64,000 nt of DNA from Abyssibius sp040880065 (GCA_040880065.1 JBBDJE010000038.1:1-64000), one strand, 5' to 3'; positions 52,811 through 62,323 are shown, numbered from the stretch's first letter. The notes: generated by a model from the sequence alone, not told the origin. Translations and numbers: made by a program.

Positions 52811-53502
52811 CGCTGATGCTGCTGGTCGGCACAACCCCCCTGGCAGGCTGTGCCGTTGGTGTTGGCAACATCGGAGCAACCGATGTGCGCAGCGCGCCAG
52901 AGGGTGCTACCGCCTCTGAACTTGAACTGCGCGAGCGCGCCGCCGCCATGCAGCGCACCGTGGTTGAGGCCATAGTCGCAGGCGGCCTTGCGGGCGCGGC
53001 GCTGAACTTCACCATCGGGAATCGGTCACGCAGCACAAATCTCGGTTTTGCGGGCGCCTTTACCACAGGCGCAGTGCTTGGTGGTGCAGCGGGCAGCTAC
53101 GTTGCCTATCTGCAAGACCAGTATGCCACGCGCGAAGACCAGTTGGAACGCGTCCGCGCCGATCTGCGCGCCAACAATGCCGAAACCGAGGCGACGCTTT
53201 CGGTCATGCGCGTGGTGCTGGCCAACCAAACCCAAGAGCTGAACCGCTTGCGGGCCGCCGTTGCGGCATCATCGGGCGATTCTGCGGCGCTGGCGCGCGA
53301 AGTGACCGAAGCGCGGGCCAATTTAAGTGAAATGCAGCGCGCGCTGGAAGGTGCGCAGGCACGGCGCACCGAGCTTAGCCAAAGCCGCAGTATAATCGCC
53401 GGCAATGTACCCGACCCGGCTTCGGATGCCGAAATTGCGGCTTTGAGCGAGCGGATCACGCAAATGCGCGCCGTTGCTGATTCGCTTGCCTCCCAGCTTT
53501 GA
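52780..53502 (+). CDS. Lipoprotein with Gly-rich membrane-like stretch and coiled coil
   Basis: The 240-residue protein begins with a lipoprotein signal ending LAGC (lipobox Cys near residue 23). A Gly/Ala-rich hydrophobic stretch (GFAGAFTTGAVLGGAAGSYVAYL) is followed by a long coiled coil (about residues 105-205). It resembles small outer-membrane lipoproteins that span or hug the membrane. It overlaps the caspase gene upstream and is followed 17 bases later by another lipoprotein gene. Confidence 0.75.
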   Translation: MAYRLSAKNLTLMLLVGTTPLAGCAVGVGNIGATDVRSAPEGATASELELRERAAAMQRTVVEAIVAGGLAGAALNFTIGNRSRSTNLGFAGAFTTGAVLGGAAGSYVAYLQDQYATREDQLERVRADLRANNAETEATLSVMRVVLANQTQELNRLRAAVAASSGDSAALAREVTEARANLSEMQRALEGAQARRTELSQSRSIIAGNVPDPASDAEIAALSERITQMRAVADSLASQL

Positions 53503-53519
53503 CGTTGAAAGGAATTAAG

Positions 53520-53981
53520 ATGAAATATGTATTTATTCCGGCGGCATTTGCGCTGGTTGCCGGTTGCTCCACCTCGGATGATCCGGCTGCGGGCGGGTTT
53601 TTCAACGGGGTTTCGGGCCTTGCCGGCGGCGGCTACCAAGCCCGTGTCGACGAGCGTCAGGCCGATGTCGACAGCGAGCAAGCCCGCGCCGCTGCCCTTG
53701 CAGCCCAACAGTCGAGCGTGGCGGCCCAAACCGCTGCGGTCGGCACGCAAATCGACCAGTTGCGCGACGAGTTGACCCGCCTGCGCATTCAGATAGCCAA
53801 CCAGCAAGCCGAATTACGCAGTGCAGGTGTGGCCATTCCAGCCGCGCTGACCACGCGCATCAATGCGGTGGTAAACGCCTCGCCAAGCGGTGCAAACGAT
53901 GCCGAGCGGCTGGCGAAATTGCAGGCGGCCGTTGCCAATGCCCGCGCGCTAGCTGCCGATCTCGCGCGCCTGTCTGCCTGA
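53520..53981 (+). CDS. Small coiled-coil lipoprotein
   Basis: The 153-residue protein has a lipobox signal (IPAAFALVAGCSTS) and a Gln/Ala-rich coiled coil of about 60 residues (DSEQARAAALAAQQSSVAAQ). The ATG at 53520 is chosen because the signal peptide begins there; AAAGGAA lies upstream. An in-frame start at 53499 would add seven residues and overlap the preceding gene. Its coiled coil may pair with that of the previous lipoprotein; this is inference. Confidence 0.72.
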   Translation: MKYVFIPAAFALVAGCSTSDDPAAGGFFNGVSGLAGGGYQARVDERQADVDSEQARAAALAAQQSSVAAQTAAVGTQIDQLRDELTRLRIQIANQQAELRSAGVAIPAALTTRINAVVNASPSGANDAERLAKLQAAVANARALAADLARLSA

Positions 53982-53998
53982 TTGTGGCGGCCAACCCA

Positions 53999-54036
53999 TA
54001 AAAAGACGGCGCCGCGAACAGGTCGCGGCGCCGTCT
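53999..54036 (-). terminator. Rho-independent terminator of the OmpA-family gene
   Basis: A perfect 14-bp stem, AGACGGCGCCGCGA (54004-54017) with TCGCGGCGCCGTCT (54023-54036), closes a five-base loop. On the minus strand it is followed by TTTTTAT. It lies 22 bases after the OmpA-gene stop. In the plus direction no T-run follows, so it would terminate the lipoprotein operon poorly. Confidence 0.85.
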
Positions 54037-54058
54037 GTTCAGCTTCAGCTTCCAGCCT

Positions 54059-54682
54059 TCAGAGCAGAACCTGAATTTCGACGCGGCGGTTTATGTCCGC
54101 ACGCGGGTCTTCCGGGTCTTTCAGGCGGGCTTGCCCCATGCCTACCGCTTCAAGCCGGTCAGCCGGAATATCACAGGTATCGACCATGTAGCGCACCACT
54201 TCCTGGGCGCGTGCCGTGCTGAGCGACAGGTTGTATTGAACGCTTCCGGCCGCATCCGTATGGCCAATAATCTGGTATTTCCCCTCACCGCCCGCAGTCT
54301 GGATTGCGTTGCACAAGGCCAAAACCTGTTCGCGCGATTCCGGCTTCAGCAAGGCTGAGTCAAACTCGAAGAAAATCGTAAGATCAATCACAAGTTCTTC
54401 GGGCATGGCTGCGGTGCCGTCGCCAGCCGCTACGGCCAGCGCATCGCCCGCCATTTCTGTGCCAACAGAAATGCCAGCGGCGGTTTCGGGGGTGGATTCG
54501 GTTACAAATTCCAGCGTGCGGGAATTACCAAGACTGGTTGTATCTTCTTGCGCCAAGGCCTCACGCTGAGCTTGCAGCAGGGCTAAAATTTCCTCTGCTG
54601 TCATTTCCTGGGCAATGCTCTGGACCGTCATCGCGCTGAATGCAGCGACGCCGGCTAAGCTAAAAAGTCGCCATTTCGCCAT
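54059..54682 (-). CDS. OmpA-family periplasmic/outer-membrane protein
   Basis: The 207-residue protein has a signal peptide (MAKWRLFSLAGVAAFSAMTVQSIAQ) and a C-terminal OmpA domain (FFEFDSALLKPESREQVLALC, IIGHTDAAGSVQYN, NRRVEIQVLL) that binds peptidoglycan. The middle ~80 residues have no recognised fold. The ATG at 54682 follows GGAGATTTAA; an upstream in-frame start would add 16 residues before the signal. It is 85 bases downstream of the large kinase gene and probably co-transcribed. Confidence 0.85.
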   Translation of the reverse strand: MAKWRLFSLAGVAAFSAMTVQSIAQEMTAEEILALLQAQREALAQEDTTSLGNSRTLEFVTESTPETAAGISVGTEMAGDALAVAAGDGTAAMPEELVIDLTIFFEFDSALLKPESREQVLALCNAIQTAGGEGKYQIIGHTDAAGSVQYNLSLSTARAQEVVRYMVDTCDIPADRLEAVGMGQARLKDPEDPRADINRRVEIQVLL

Positions 54683-54766
54683 TTTAAATCTCCATTTCAA
54701 TTTGCCTAATATAGGGCATTTTTGCGCCATAAAACAGGGGGGATGTAAATTTACCCCCTGCTTTTG

Positions 54767-56935
54767 CTATTCTTCTGTCACCAGATAACGCCGCGTTACC
54801 ATGGTTTGGCTCAGTTCAAGCACCATCGCGCGGCCACGAAACGCATCCATAAAGGCCGAAACCGACTCAGCGCGTGGCCGCATCCGGTCAAACAAGGGGG
54901 TGTCGGTCACAATCGCCACAACCATATTGGTGCCCACGGGCTCGACCACATTAAAGCCCAACTGCTCGGTAGAGGCTTCGGCCACGGGCCAGCTCAGGCG
55001 CACACGGCGCAGGGCGCCATCCATTTCACCCAGCCGCACGAGGTTGTTTTCGGGCCGCGACATATGCGGCAGCAGGTGAAAGACCTGCCCCTCCTGATCC
55101 ACATAAAACGCGGTCAGATACCCTACGGCGCCTGAAGGCAATGTCACCTCGATCACCGGGTTTTCACCCAGATGATAAACCCCGTCACGCGCCTCGCCTT
55201 CGCGGTCGCCATACCGAAAATCGAGGTTCACCACGATGCTCGACCGGCTTGGCAGCATATTGTCGATGAGACATACCGGCTCGTTCAACACCGCAAGGTT
55301 GAAATCTACCTGCCGCCCGTCAAGCACATCATCCAGCGCCGCTTGCAGCACCTCGATATCACTTTCGCGCGCGATAATGCCGGAAACAGCGAGCCTGTCA
55401 CCGGCTTGCAGCACCACGCCGTCACCGCCCGACGGGCGCAAGGGGCCGCAGGTTTCATAACGTTTGATAGCGCTTTCAATGATTGCAAGCTCCAGCGGCC
55501 TGCTTTCGGAGCGCAGTGCAATATTGAGCACTATGCCCGCAGGTGTAGCGGCCGCGCGCAGCGCCATCGTCACCGCACTGGATTGTGCTTCATCCTGCGC
55601 CACACCTTCGATCGTTGCACTTAGCCCGTTAACAATAACCGACCATTCCGACAGCGGGCGCGCGGCGGCAACCAACGCCGCCATGCGCATCTCCCAATCT
55701 GTCAGCGGCGCGCCTGATGCGTTTTCCAGATCACCCGCATCATCAGCCAAACCAAGTGCTGCGCGCAGGTCTGCGGCGCCCTCCGGCCCTTGCACATGGC
55801 TTTCAACCTGCAAACGCCCGTCGGCAAAACGTGCCTCGAACTGCCAGCTATCTTCCAGCGGATAGCTGGGGCCAAAGATCATTCCCTTGCCGGGGCCAAG
55901 CCCGAAATACCAGCCGCCCCCGCCCATTGCGCCCAAAAGCAACACGATAAACAGCCATTTCAGCCCGCCACCCTTACGCTTGGCAGAGATCGGCTCGGGG
56001 GGCAGGTTCACCGATGTGCGCCCCGTATGCGACTGATACGCCCCGGGCGTGGTGGTTATACGCGGTGCGATCACCGTCGCCTCGCTATCGGGCACGGGTG
56101 CGCCACTGCGCAAAGCCTGTATCACGGCCTGGGCCGATTGGAACCGGTCCTCAGGGCGCGGGGCAACAAGCCGCGCTATCAACCCGCCCAATGGTTCGGG
56201 AATGTCGGACGTGTCCACAACCTTCATCTTGGTCTGGACAATTTCCATCAGCGAGGCACCAACGCCCATGGGCTTGCCGCGAAACCCGGTCAGCAGCGTG
56301 ATGCCAAGGCTGTAAAGGTCCGAGCGCGCATCAACCTTGCCGTCCATCTGCTCAGGTGAGGCATATTGGTATTTGCCGGCAAACCCGTCACCGACCACGG
56401 TTTGCGCATTTTCGTTCACATCGCGCGCGATGCCGAAATCAATCAGCACGGCCTTGTCGGGCGAACCGTCACGCAAGATCACATTGTCGGGCGACAGGTC
56501 GCGGTGGAAGGCCTTTTTGTCATGCGCGGCCTTCAGCCCCTTGGCCACACGCCCGGCAATTTTCATCAGATCGCCGGGGGCCATCGGCCCTTTTTCCTTG
56601 ATGATCTGCGCCAGTGACGGGCCTTCGATGAACTCCATCACCAAAAAGACGAACCCGCCATGCGTGTCGCTTTCCAAAAGGTCGTAATAGCGCACCACCG
56701 CGTCATCTACGACCTCGTGCAGCACCGAAGCCTCGCGCCGCATAAGGTTGATGAAGTTTTCATCGGCGGCAAATTCGCGCCGCAAAATCTTGACGGCAAG
56801 CAGCCGCCCCGTAACCTTGTTATGTGCGCGATAAACCTCGCCCGTGCCGCCAAGCCCCACCAGCATGTCAATCACATAGGTGTTGTTCAGAATTTCGCCG
56901 GGCTGCAACGTGCCTCTGGTTTCGGACTCGTTCAC
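54767..56935 (-). CDS. Transmembrane Ser/Thr kinase with periplasmic DUF4384 domain
   Basis: The 722-residue protein has an N-terminal Hanks-type kinase (GLGGTGEVYRAHN, VKIL lysine, FHRDLSPDN with Asp146, IDFGIARD), a single membrane segment near residues 325-345, and a ~375-residue periplasmic part ending in a DUF4384 domain (AVGYLTAFYVDQEGQVFHLLP). This topology, kinase inside and sensor outside, is that of PpkA-type kinases. It is the second kinase candidate for the T6SS phosphorylation switch; DUF4384 also occurs with caspase-family genes, as here. Confidence 0.88.
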   Translation of the reverse strand: MNESETRGTLQPGEILNNTYVIDMLVGLGGTGEVYRAHNKVTGRLLAVKILRREFAADENFINLMRREASVLHEVVDDAVVRYYDLLESDTHGGFVFLVMEFIEGPSLAQIIKEKGPMAPGDLMKIAGRVAKGLKAAHDKKAFHRDLSPDNVILRDGSPDKAVLIDFGIARDVNENAQTVVGDGFAGKYQYASPEQMDGKVDARSDLYSLGITLLTGFRGKPMGVGASLMEIVQTKMKVVDTSDIPEPLGGLIARLVAPRPEDRFQSAQAVIQALRSGAPVPDSEATVIAPRITTTPGAYQSHTGRTSVNLPPEPISAKRKGGGLKWLFIVLLLGAMGGGGWYFGLGPGKGMIFGPSYPLEDSWQFEARFADGRLQVESHVQGPEGAADLRAALGLADDAGDLENASGAPLTDWEMRMAALVAAARPLSEWSVIVNGLSATIEGVAQDEAQSSAVTMALRAAATPAGIVLNIALRSESRPLELAIIESAIKRYETCGPLRPSGGDGVVLQAGDRLAVSGIIARESDIEVLQAALDDVLDGRQVDFNLAVLNEPVCLIDNMLPSRSSIVVNLDFRYGDREGEARDGVYHLGENPVIEVTLPSGAVGYLTAFYVDQEGQVFHLLPHMSRPENNLVRLGEMDGALRRVRLSWPVAEASTEQLGFNVVEPVGTNMVVAIVTDTPLFDRMRPRAESVSAFMDAFRGRAMVLELSQTMVTRRYLVTEE

Positions 56936-57057
56936 CGGCGGGCTCCTTGGGCTGGTTGGGCGTTATCGATTTTGCCCGATACTATAGGGCCGCGTCGCAA
57001 CCTGCCAAGCGATTTGGCGCATAAAAGTGACGTGGCGGCACGGTTTTGTGGGTGTGA

Positions 57058-57969
57058 TCATCCTCTGAGCAGCGGCAGGTTGAATGATGTGCGCAGTTTT
57101 GCAAGCTGTTCGGCCCCGACATTCGCCGCTGTGGGGCGCAAAGGCGGGCGGGTATTGGCCCAGCGCGCATCGCCCGTTGCGAGCGCCAAAAGCCGCTTCA
57201 TATCGGAAATCGGCTTGCCGCCTTGCACCAAAAGCCGCAATTCACGGTTTACATCATGCCGCGCACGCGCGCCCGCACCATCGCCCGCAATCCAGAGTGC
57301 AAAAGCCTCGGCCAGCCCTTCGGGGTTGATATTGGCGGTCGCGGTAATCGTGCCCCGCGCGCCAAGCGCCAGCGCGTCAATCATAGGCAGTTCCGAACCG
57401 GGAAATACCGCAAGCCCGGCAATTTCCAGCAACGCGGCTGTATTTTCCCAATCGCCCGACGAATCTTTGATGCCGACAATCTGCGCAGGAAAATCGGCGC
57501 GCAGCCGCGCGGCAAGGCTGACCGGAATACCCACCCCCGCCACCTGCGGAATATGGTAAAGCACCAGCCGCGCATCATCGCCAATGGCGGCAATCAGCGC
57601 CGCGGAATAGTCGTAAAAACCCTCTTCCTCCATGCCCTTATAGTAGAAGGGTGGCAAAACCATCACCGCCGCGCAGCCCATATCAAGGCATTTGCGCGAC
57701 AGATCGGCGGTTTCGGGCAGGTTGGTCAGCCCGGTGCCGGGCACCAGCTTTTTAGCGGGCACACCTCCGGCAATGAGCCTACCTATTGCCTCAACCCGCT
57801 CGGCGCTGGCGACAGATAGCGCCTCGCCCGTGGTGCCAAAGGGCGAAAGGCCCGCGCAACCGCCATCAAGCAGCGCCTTGGCATGGGCCAGATACAGGTC
57901 ATGCGCCACGCTCATATCGTGGTTGAACGGGGTCAGAATGGGGGCGACAATGCCCTTGGGAAGCGTCAT
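57058..57969 (-). CDS. DapA-family (dihydrodipicolinate synthase-like) aldolase
   Basis: The 303-residue protein is of normal length for the family, with GTTGEALSV, tyrosine motif LYHIPQVAG, and the Schiff-base lysine in VGIKDSSGDW. It is a paralogue, not the lysine-pathway enzyme: dapA itself is at 61371-62246. Related enzymes act on N-acetylneuraminate, sugar acids or hydroxyproline products, and the substrate cannot be read here. Its start overlaps the aminotransferase stop by 4 bases (ATGA). Confidence 0.85.
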   Translation of the reverse strand: MTLPKGIVAPILTPFNHDMSVAHDLYLAHAKALLDGGCAGLSPFGTTGEALSVASAERVEAIGRLIAGGVPAKKLVPGTGLTNLPETADLSRKCLDMGCAAVMVLPPFYYKGMEEEGFYDYSAALIAAIGDDARLVLYHIPQVAGVGIPVSLAARLRADFPAQIVGIKDSSGDWENTAALLEIAGLAVFPGSELPMIDALALGARGTITATANINPEGLAEAFALWIAGDGAGARARHDVNRELRLLVQGGKPISDMKRLLALATGDARWANTRPPLRPTAANVGAEQLAKLRTSFNLPLLRG

Positions 57970-59168
57970 TTCAATGCCTCACAGAACCGTGCGATGCGCG
58001 CGCAGGCATCGACTAAAACATCATCGGCAGCGGCATAGGACACGCGAAAATGCGGGCTTAGCCCGAAGGCCGCGCCATGCACCACCGCCACGCCGGTCGT
58101 TTCCAGCAATTCGCGCACGAAATCTTCGTCGGTTGCAATCAGCACGCCCGCTGGCGTGCGCTTGCCGATCAGCCCGGCAATGCTCGGGTAAACGTAGAAA
58201 GCGCCTTCGGGGGTTGGGCAGCTTAGCCCGTCAATCGCGTTCAGCGCCGAAACGACCAGATTGCGCCGCCGCAAAAATGCCGCACGGCTTTCAGCAATAT
58301 AGTCCTGCGGACCATCCAGCGCCGCCACCGCCGCCCATTGGCTGATGCTTGACGGATTGGTCGTCGATTGCCCCTGCACCATGCGCATGGCGTCTATCAA
58401 CTCCCTCGGCCCACCCGCATAGCCAATGCGCCAACCGGTCATTGCATAGGCTTTGGACACGCCGTTGAGCGTGAGGGTGCGGCCATAAAGTCGCGGCTCC
58501 ACCTGCGCAGGCGTGACAAACGCGAAGCCAGGATAGGCGATATGTTCATACATATCATCCGACAGAACCCAGACATGCGGATGGCGCAGCAGCACCTCGG
58601 TAATGGCGCGCAACTCGTCAGCCGAATAGCCTGCACCCGTGGGGTTGGAGGGCGAGTTGAAGATCAGCCATTTGGTGTTGGGGGTAATCGCCGCATCCAG
58701 CGCCGTAGCACTTAGCTTGAAGCCCTGTTCGGCGGGGCAGGGCAGCACCACGGGGCGCGCGCCGCACATTTCCACAATATCAGGGTAGCTCACCCAATAA
58801 GGCGCGGGGATCAACACCTCGTCGCCGGGGTTCAGCGTGGCCAGAAGCGCGTTGAACAGCACCTGCTTGCCGCCAGTGCCAACGATGATCTGCTCCAAGC
58901 CGTAGCTGAGCCCGTTCTCGCGCGCAAACTTTCGGGCAATCGCCTCTTTCAGCTCCACAATCCCGTCGGGCGCGGTATAGCGGGTCTTGCCCGCATCAAT
59001 CGCCGCCTTGCCCGCCGAACCTATATGCGCAGGCGTGTCAAAATCCGGCTCGCCCGCCGAAAGCGCAATAATATCGCGCCCCTCACGCTTCAGCGCGCCA
59101 GCACGCGCCGTGATCGCCACCGTCGGCGAAGGTTTGACCGCCGCCAGCCTGTCTGCCAGAAATGCCAT
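57966..59168 (-). CDS. Class I pyridoxal-phosphate aminotransferase (aspartate-type)
   Basis: The 400-residue protein is typical of class I aminotransferases: ALSAGEPDFDTP near the N-terminus, SNPTGAGYS, DDMYEHIAYPG, and the PLP-lysine motif LNGVSKAYAMTGWRIGYAGG. Rhodobacterales aspartate aminotransferases have this length and start (MAFLADRLAAVKPSPT). The ATG at 59168 is chosen on that match. It is the first gene of a two-gene unit with the DapA-like enzyme. Confidence 0.9.
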   Translation of the reverse strand: MAFLADRLAAVKPSPTVAITARAGALKREGRDIIALSAGEPDFDTPAHIGSAGKAAIDAGKTRYTAPDGIVELKEAIARKFARENGLSYGLEQIIVGTGGKQVLFNALLATLNPGDEVLIPAPYWVSYPDIVEMCGARPVVLPCPAEQGFKLSATALDAAITPNTKWLIFNSPSNPTGAGYSADELRAITEVLLRHPHVWVLSDDMYEHIAYPGFAFVTPAQVEPRLYGRTLTLNGVSKAYAMTGWRIGYAGGPRELIDAMRMVQGQSTTNPSSISQWAAVAALDGPQDYIAESRAAFLRRRNLVVSALNAIDGLSCPTPEGAFYVYPSIAGLIGKRTPAGVLIATDEDFVRELLETTGVAVVHGAAFGLSPHFRVSYAAADDVLVDACARIARFCEALK

Positions 59169-59229
59169 GCATGCCCCCTGCTCTTGCGCCTCAGATCGTG
59201 GCATAGCGCATGGGGGGCTTCAAGCGGGT

Positions 59230-61206
59230 TCAGCTTCGCCCGCGCAGTAAATCCGCCGGCAGGCTTTGCGCCCCAACCTCTCCCGTTAGCCTCGCCCGAT
59301 ACACAAACACCGCCTCCAGCACGCGCTGAACATAGTTGCGGGTTTCGTTAAAGGGGATGCTTTCGGCCCAGATGATCGGGTCGGCGCCGATGCGCGGGTC
59401 GCCATATTCGAGTATCCAGCGGTCTACCCGGCTTGGCCCGGCATTATAGGCCGCCGCCGCCAGCAGGTAGGAGCCGGAATAGCGCTCCAGCAGTTCCGCC
59501 AGATAGGCGCTGCCGATGCGGATGTTATAAGCCTGATCGTCGAGCAGGCCGGTGGCACTATAAGCCAGACCCAGCCCCTCGGCGACCTCGCGCGCCGTGT
59601 CGGGCATCACCTGCATCAGCCCGCGCGCGCCCACGCTGCTGATCGCGCGGCTGTAAAACTCGCTTTCCTGACGGATGATGGCCAGCGCAAGCTCGGCGGG
59701 CACGGGCAGGTCAACCTCATCCCAATAGGCCAGCGGATAGTAGGCCGACATGATCACATCGCCATTGCGCGCCTGGTTCTTGGCGATGTTCAGCGCCGCA
59801 TGCGGCAGGCCCATTTCCATGGCGAGTTGTGCGAGTTTTTCGGCATCTTCAGGGCTGAGCGTTTCGCTTTCATGCGCCATGAAACGGTGCGCCTGCAGCA
59901 CATCGCCCGCAAAATACAGCAAGATGGCGGCGCGCACGGAATCATGGGTCAGAAAGCCCGCATCAAACCATTCTGTCGGGTTTTTGGGGCCGATCATTGC
60001 CGTATCGGGGGCCACCGCGCCCTGAACGGCGGCCAACTGGCCGTAAAAGCTGGTTTGGAACCGCGCAGCATTGCCAAATGCCGCCGCCGCCGCCACCTCG
60101 TTGCCTGCGGTGCGCTCTGCCACGCCAAGCCAGTAGCCCGCCCGCCCAAGACTGATGGGCGAAGCGACCGCACCCTGAAAGCGGGTGAAATGGCGCACGG
60201 CATCAGTGGGGCGGTCCAGCCGTGTCAGAGCAATATAGCCCGACAGCCATTCCAGATCGTCAAAATCGTCACTTCCGCTGACCAAATGGTGCTGCGATGC
60301 AATGCGGTAAGCCAGCGCCGCCTGCCCTTCGCGCAGCAAACGCCGCGCAAGGCTGCGCCGGGTGCTGGACCAAAATTCGGGGCGGCCAAGGCTGGCAGCC
60401 GAAGAGCTTGCACTGTCCAACAGCTCCAGCGCGCTGGCTTCAAAGCCCTTGCGCATCCGCCAGTCGAACCGGTCACGCACCAGCCCGCCATCGGCCAACT
60501 GGGCAGGGCTGAGGGCTGCGATCAGCAGATCCACCCCGTTGGCATCGGTTTGCAAGGCAATCCGCACCTCGGCCAATTGGCGGCTGGAGGCGTCAACGCG
60601 GTTCAGATAACGGCCCGCTTCGGTGGTGGCACGCCGCCAGAGCAACCAGTCAAGCCGCATGGCATCTTCTGCTGTGGTGGTTTGTGGCCATGCAGTGCGC
60701 ATCGCGGCCTCGTCACTGCTGCTCATCTCCATGCTGTGCCAGGCTTTCGCAATCAGCGCGGCCCCTTCAGCGGTGCGCCCGTCACGGCGGCGCGCATCGG
60801 CCAGACGCATGAAACCGGTTGCGGTTTGCGGGGCGATTACGGCGAAATAGGCTTCCAGTCGGGCAGGGGCCAGATCTTCGGGAATGTGCCGCTCGGACGC
60901 TTTGGACATCAGCGGCAAGCCCGGCCAGTCGGCATTTTCGGTTAAAAAGTGCTCGTATTCTGCGAAACTTCCCTGCCCAGCGCGCAGACGAATCCAGTCG
61001 ATGATCTCAACGGCAATACCATCGGGATTTTCAGCGGCCAGCGTTGCGGCCTCGTCCCAGCGTCCGGCATTGGCAGCCGCCAGCGCAGGGGCAAATGCGG
61101 CGCCGTTTTCCTGAGGTGCTGCAGCCTGCGCCATGGCCCCCGCCAACGCAAATGCCAGTGCCGTCGCGCCAAACACCCCACCAAATGCCCATTGTCTCAA
61201 CATCAT
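59230..61206 (-). CDS. Lytic murein transglycosylase (Slt70-like)
   Basis: The 658-residue protein has a signal peptide (FALAGAMAQAAA), a ~430-residue helical superhelix region of the Slt70 type, and a C-terminal SLT domain with catalytic Glu in IIRQESEFYS, GARGLMQVMPDTAR and AAAYNAGPSRVDRW. It should cleave glycan in the periplasm. Two adjacent ATG codons at 61206 and 61203 are both possible. It is divergent from dapA with a 164-bp gap. Confidence 0.92.
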   Translation of the reverse strand: MMLRQWAFGGVFGATALAFALAGAMAQAAAPQENGAAFAPALAAANAGRWDEAATLAAENPDGIAVEIIDWIRLRAGQGSFAEYEHFLTENADWPGLPLMSKASERHIPEDLAPARLEAYFAVIAPQTATGFMRLADARRRDGRTAEGAALIAKAWHSMEMSSSDEAAMRTAWPQTTTAEDAMRLDWLLWRRATTEAGRYLNRVDASSRQLAEVRIALQTDANGVDLLIAALSPAQLADGGLVRDRFDWRMRKGFEASALELLDSASSSAASLGRPEFWSSTRRSLARRLLREGQAALAYRIASQHHLVSGSDDFDDLEWLSGYIALTRLDRPTDAVRHFTRFQGAVASPISLGRAGYWLGVAERTAGNEVAAAAAFGNAARFQTSFYGQLAAVQGAVAPDTAMIGPKNPTEWFDAGFLTHDSVRAAILLYFAGDVLQAHRFMAHESETLSPEDAEKLAQLAMEMGLPHAALNIAKNQARNGDVIMSAYYPLAYWDEVDLPVPAELALAIIRQESEFYSRAISSVGARGLMQVMPDTAREVAEGLGLAYSATGLLDDQAYNIRIGSAYLAELLERYSGSYLLAAAAYNAGPSRVDRWILEYGDPRIGADPIIWAESIPFNETRNYVQRVLEAVFVYRARLTGEVGAQSLPADLLRGRS

Positions 61207-61370
61207 CACCTTGCCCGGCCTTTTTTGTTTGCTTTGGGCATGTGGTAACATGCCGAAGCGCGATTGTCGCGGCACCAGAGCTTGCCCGCCGCTCAAATTT
61301 CTGTATAGCGTTCGCCTTGGTCCATTTTCCGCCGATTTTACCGCCCGGCCCAACCTTGCGAGGCTTTCCG

Positions 61371-62246
61371 ATGTTCTCTGGCTCACTCACCGCGCTTGTC
61401 ACCCCTTTTGCAAATGGCAAAGTGGACAAGGCCGCGCTGAAGGCGCTGGTCGATTGGCAGATCGCTGAAGGCAGCGACGGAATCGTCGCCGTTGGCACCA
61501 CCGGCGAAACCCCCACGCTTAGCCATGAAGAGCACCGCGAAGTTGTAAAAATCATTGTGGAAACCGCCGCCGGACGCGTAAAAGTGATTGCTGGCGCGGG
61601 GTCGAACAACACGGTTGAAGCGATCGAGCTGGCGCAGTTTGCCCAAAGCGTTGGTGCCGACGCGATTTTGGTTGTAACCCCGTATTACAACAAGCCCACC
61701 CAGCGCGGGCTGGTTGCGCATTTCACCGCCGTGCATGATGCCTGCACCCTGCCGATCATCATTTACAACATCCCGGGACGCTCGGCTGTGGATATGACCC
61801 CGGCAACAATGGCCGAACTGGCCCGTCTGCCGCGCATTGTGGGTGTAAAAGACAGCACCGGCGATCTGGCGCGTGTATCGAGGCAACGTATGGCCTGCGG
61901 GCCGGAGTTCATCCAGCTTTCGGGCGAAGATGCCACGGCACTTGGCTTTAACGCCCAAGGCGGGGTTGGCTGCATATCGGTCACCGCAAACGCGGCCCCG
62001 CGCCTGTGCGCGGCGTTTCAGGCGGCAATGGCAGCGGGGGACTACAAAACCGCACTTGAATTTCAAGACCGTTTGATGCCGCTGCATGAAGCCGTGTTTC
62101 GTGAACCGGGTGTCACAGGTGCCAAATATGCCCTGTCGCTGCTTGGTAAATGCAGCGACGAGGTGCGCCTGCCGCTCACAACCGCCCTGCCCGAAACCAA
62201 GGCTGAGCTTGAAGCCGCCATGCGCCATGCCGGGCTGATCAACTAA
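61371..62246 (+). CDS. dapA: 4-hydroxy-tetrahydrodipicolinate synthase DapA
   Basis: The 291-residue protein has the DapA signature motifs GTTGETPTL, VVTPYYNKPTQRGL, IYNIPGRSA (Tyr) and VGVKDSTGDL (Schiff-base Lys). It catalyses the first step of the diaminopimelate/lysine branch, needed for peptidoglycan. The ATG at 61371 (MFSGSLTALVTPFA) is preferred because the upstream open frame to 61044 is the shadow of the divergent transglycosylase gene. Confidence 0.96.
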   Translation: MFSGSLTALVTPFANGKVDKAALKALVDWQIAEGSDGIVAVGTTGETPTLSHEEHREVVKIIVETAAGRVKVIAGAGSNNTVEAIELAQFAQSVGADAILVVTPYYNKPTQRGLVAHFTAVHDACTLPIIIYNIPGRSAVDMTPATMAELARLPRIVGVKDSTGDLARVSRQRMACGPEFIQLSGEDATALGFNAQGGVGCISVTANAAPRLCAAFQAAMAAGDYKTALEFQDRLMPLHEAVFREPGVTGAKYALSLLGKCSDEVRLPLTTALPETKAELEAAMRHAGLIN

Positions 62247-62274
62247 ACACCACGCCGCGGCGGCATTATCGCAC

Positions 62275-62314
62275 AAAAAAAGACCGGCAACTTCAGGATG
62301 GAAGGAGTTGCCGG
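62275..62314 (-). terminator. Rho-independent terminator of the DUF1127/hairpin-RNA locus
   Basis: CCGGCAACT (62284-62292) pairs perfectly with AGTTGCCGG (62306-62314). On the minus strand it is followed by TC and then seven T (the A-run at 62275-62281 on the plus strand). It closes the minus-strand unit that starts with the DUF1127 gene at 62711. Downstream of dapA on the plus strand it lacks a T-run. Confidence 0.85.
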
Positions 62315-62323
62315 CCAAAAAAG

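Noticed and set aside
53999..54036. Terminator for the plus-strand lipoprotein operon
   Set aside because: Only the minus strand has a T-run after the hairpin; on the plus strand the following bases are GTTCAGC.
57058..57969. Naming this gene dapA
   Set aside because: A second family member at 61371-62246 has the standard DapA motifs and context; this paralogue has divergent motifs and an aminotransferase partner, so its substrate is left open.
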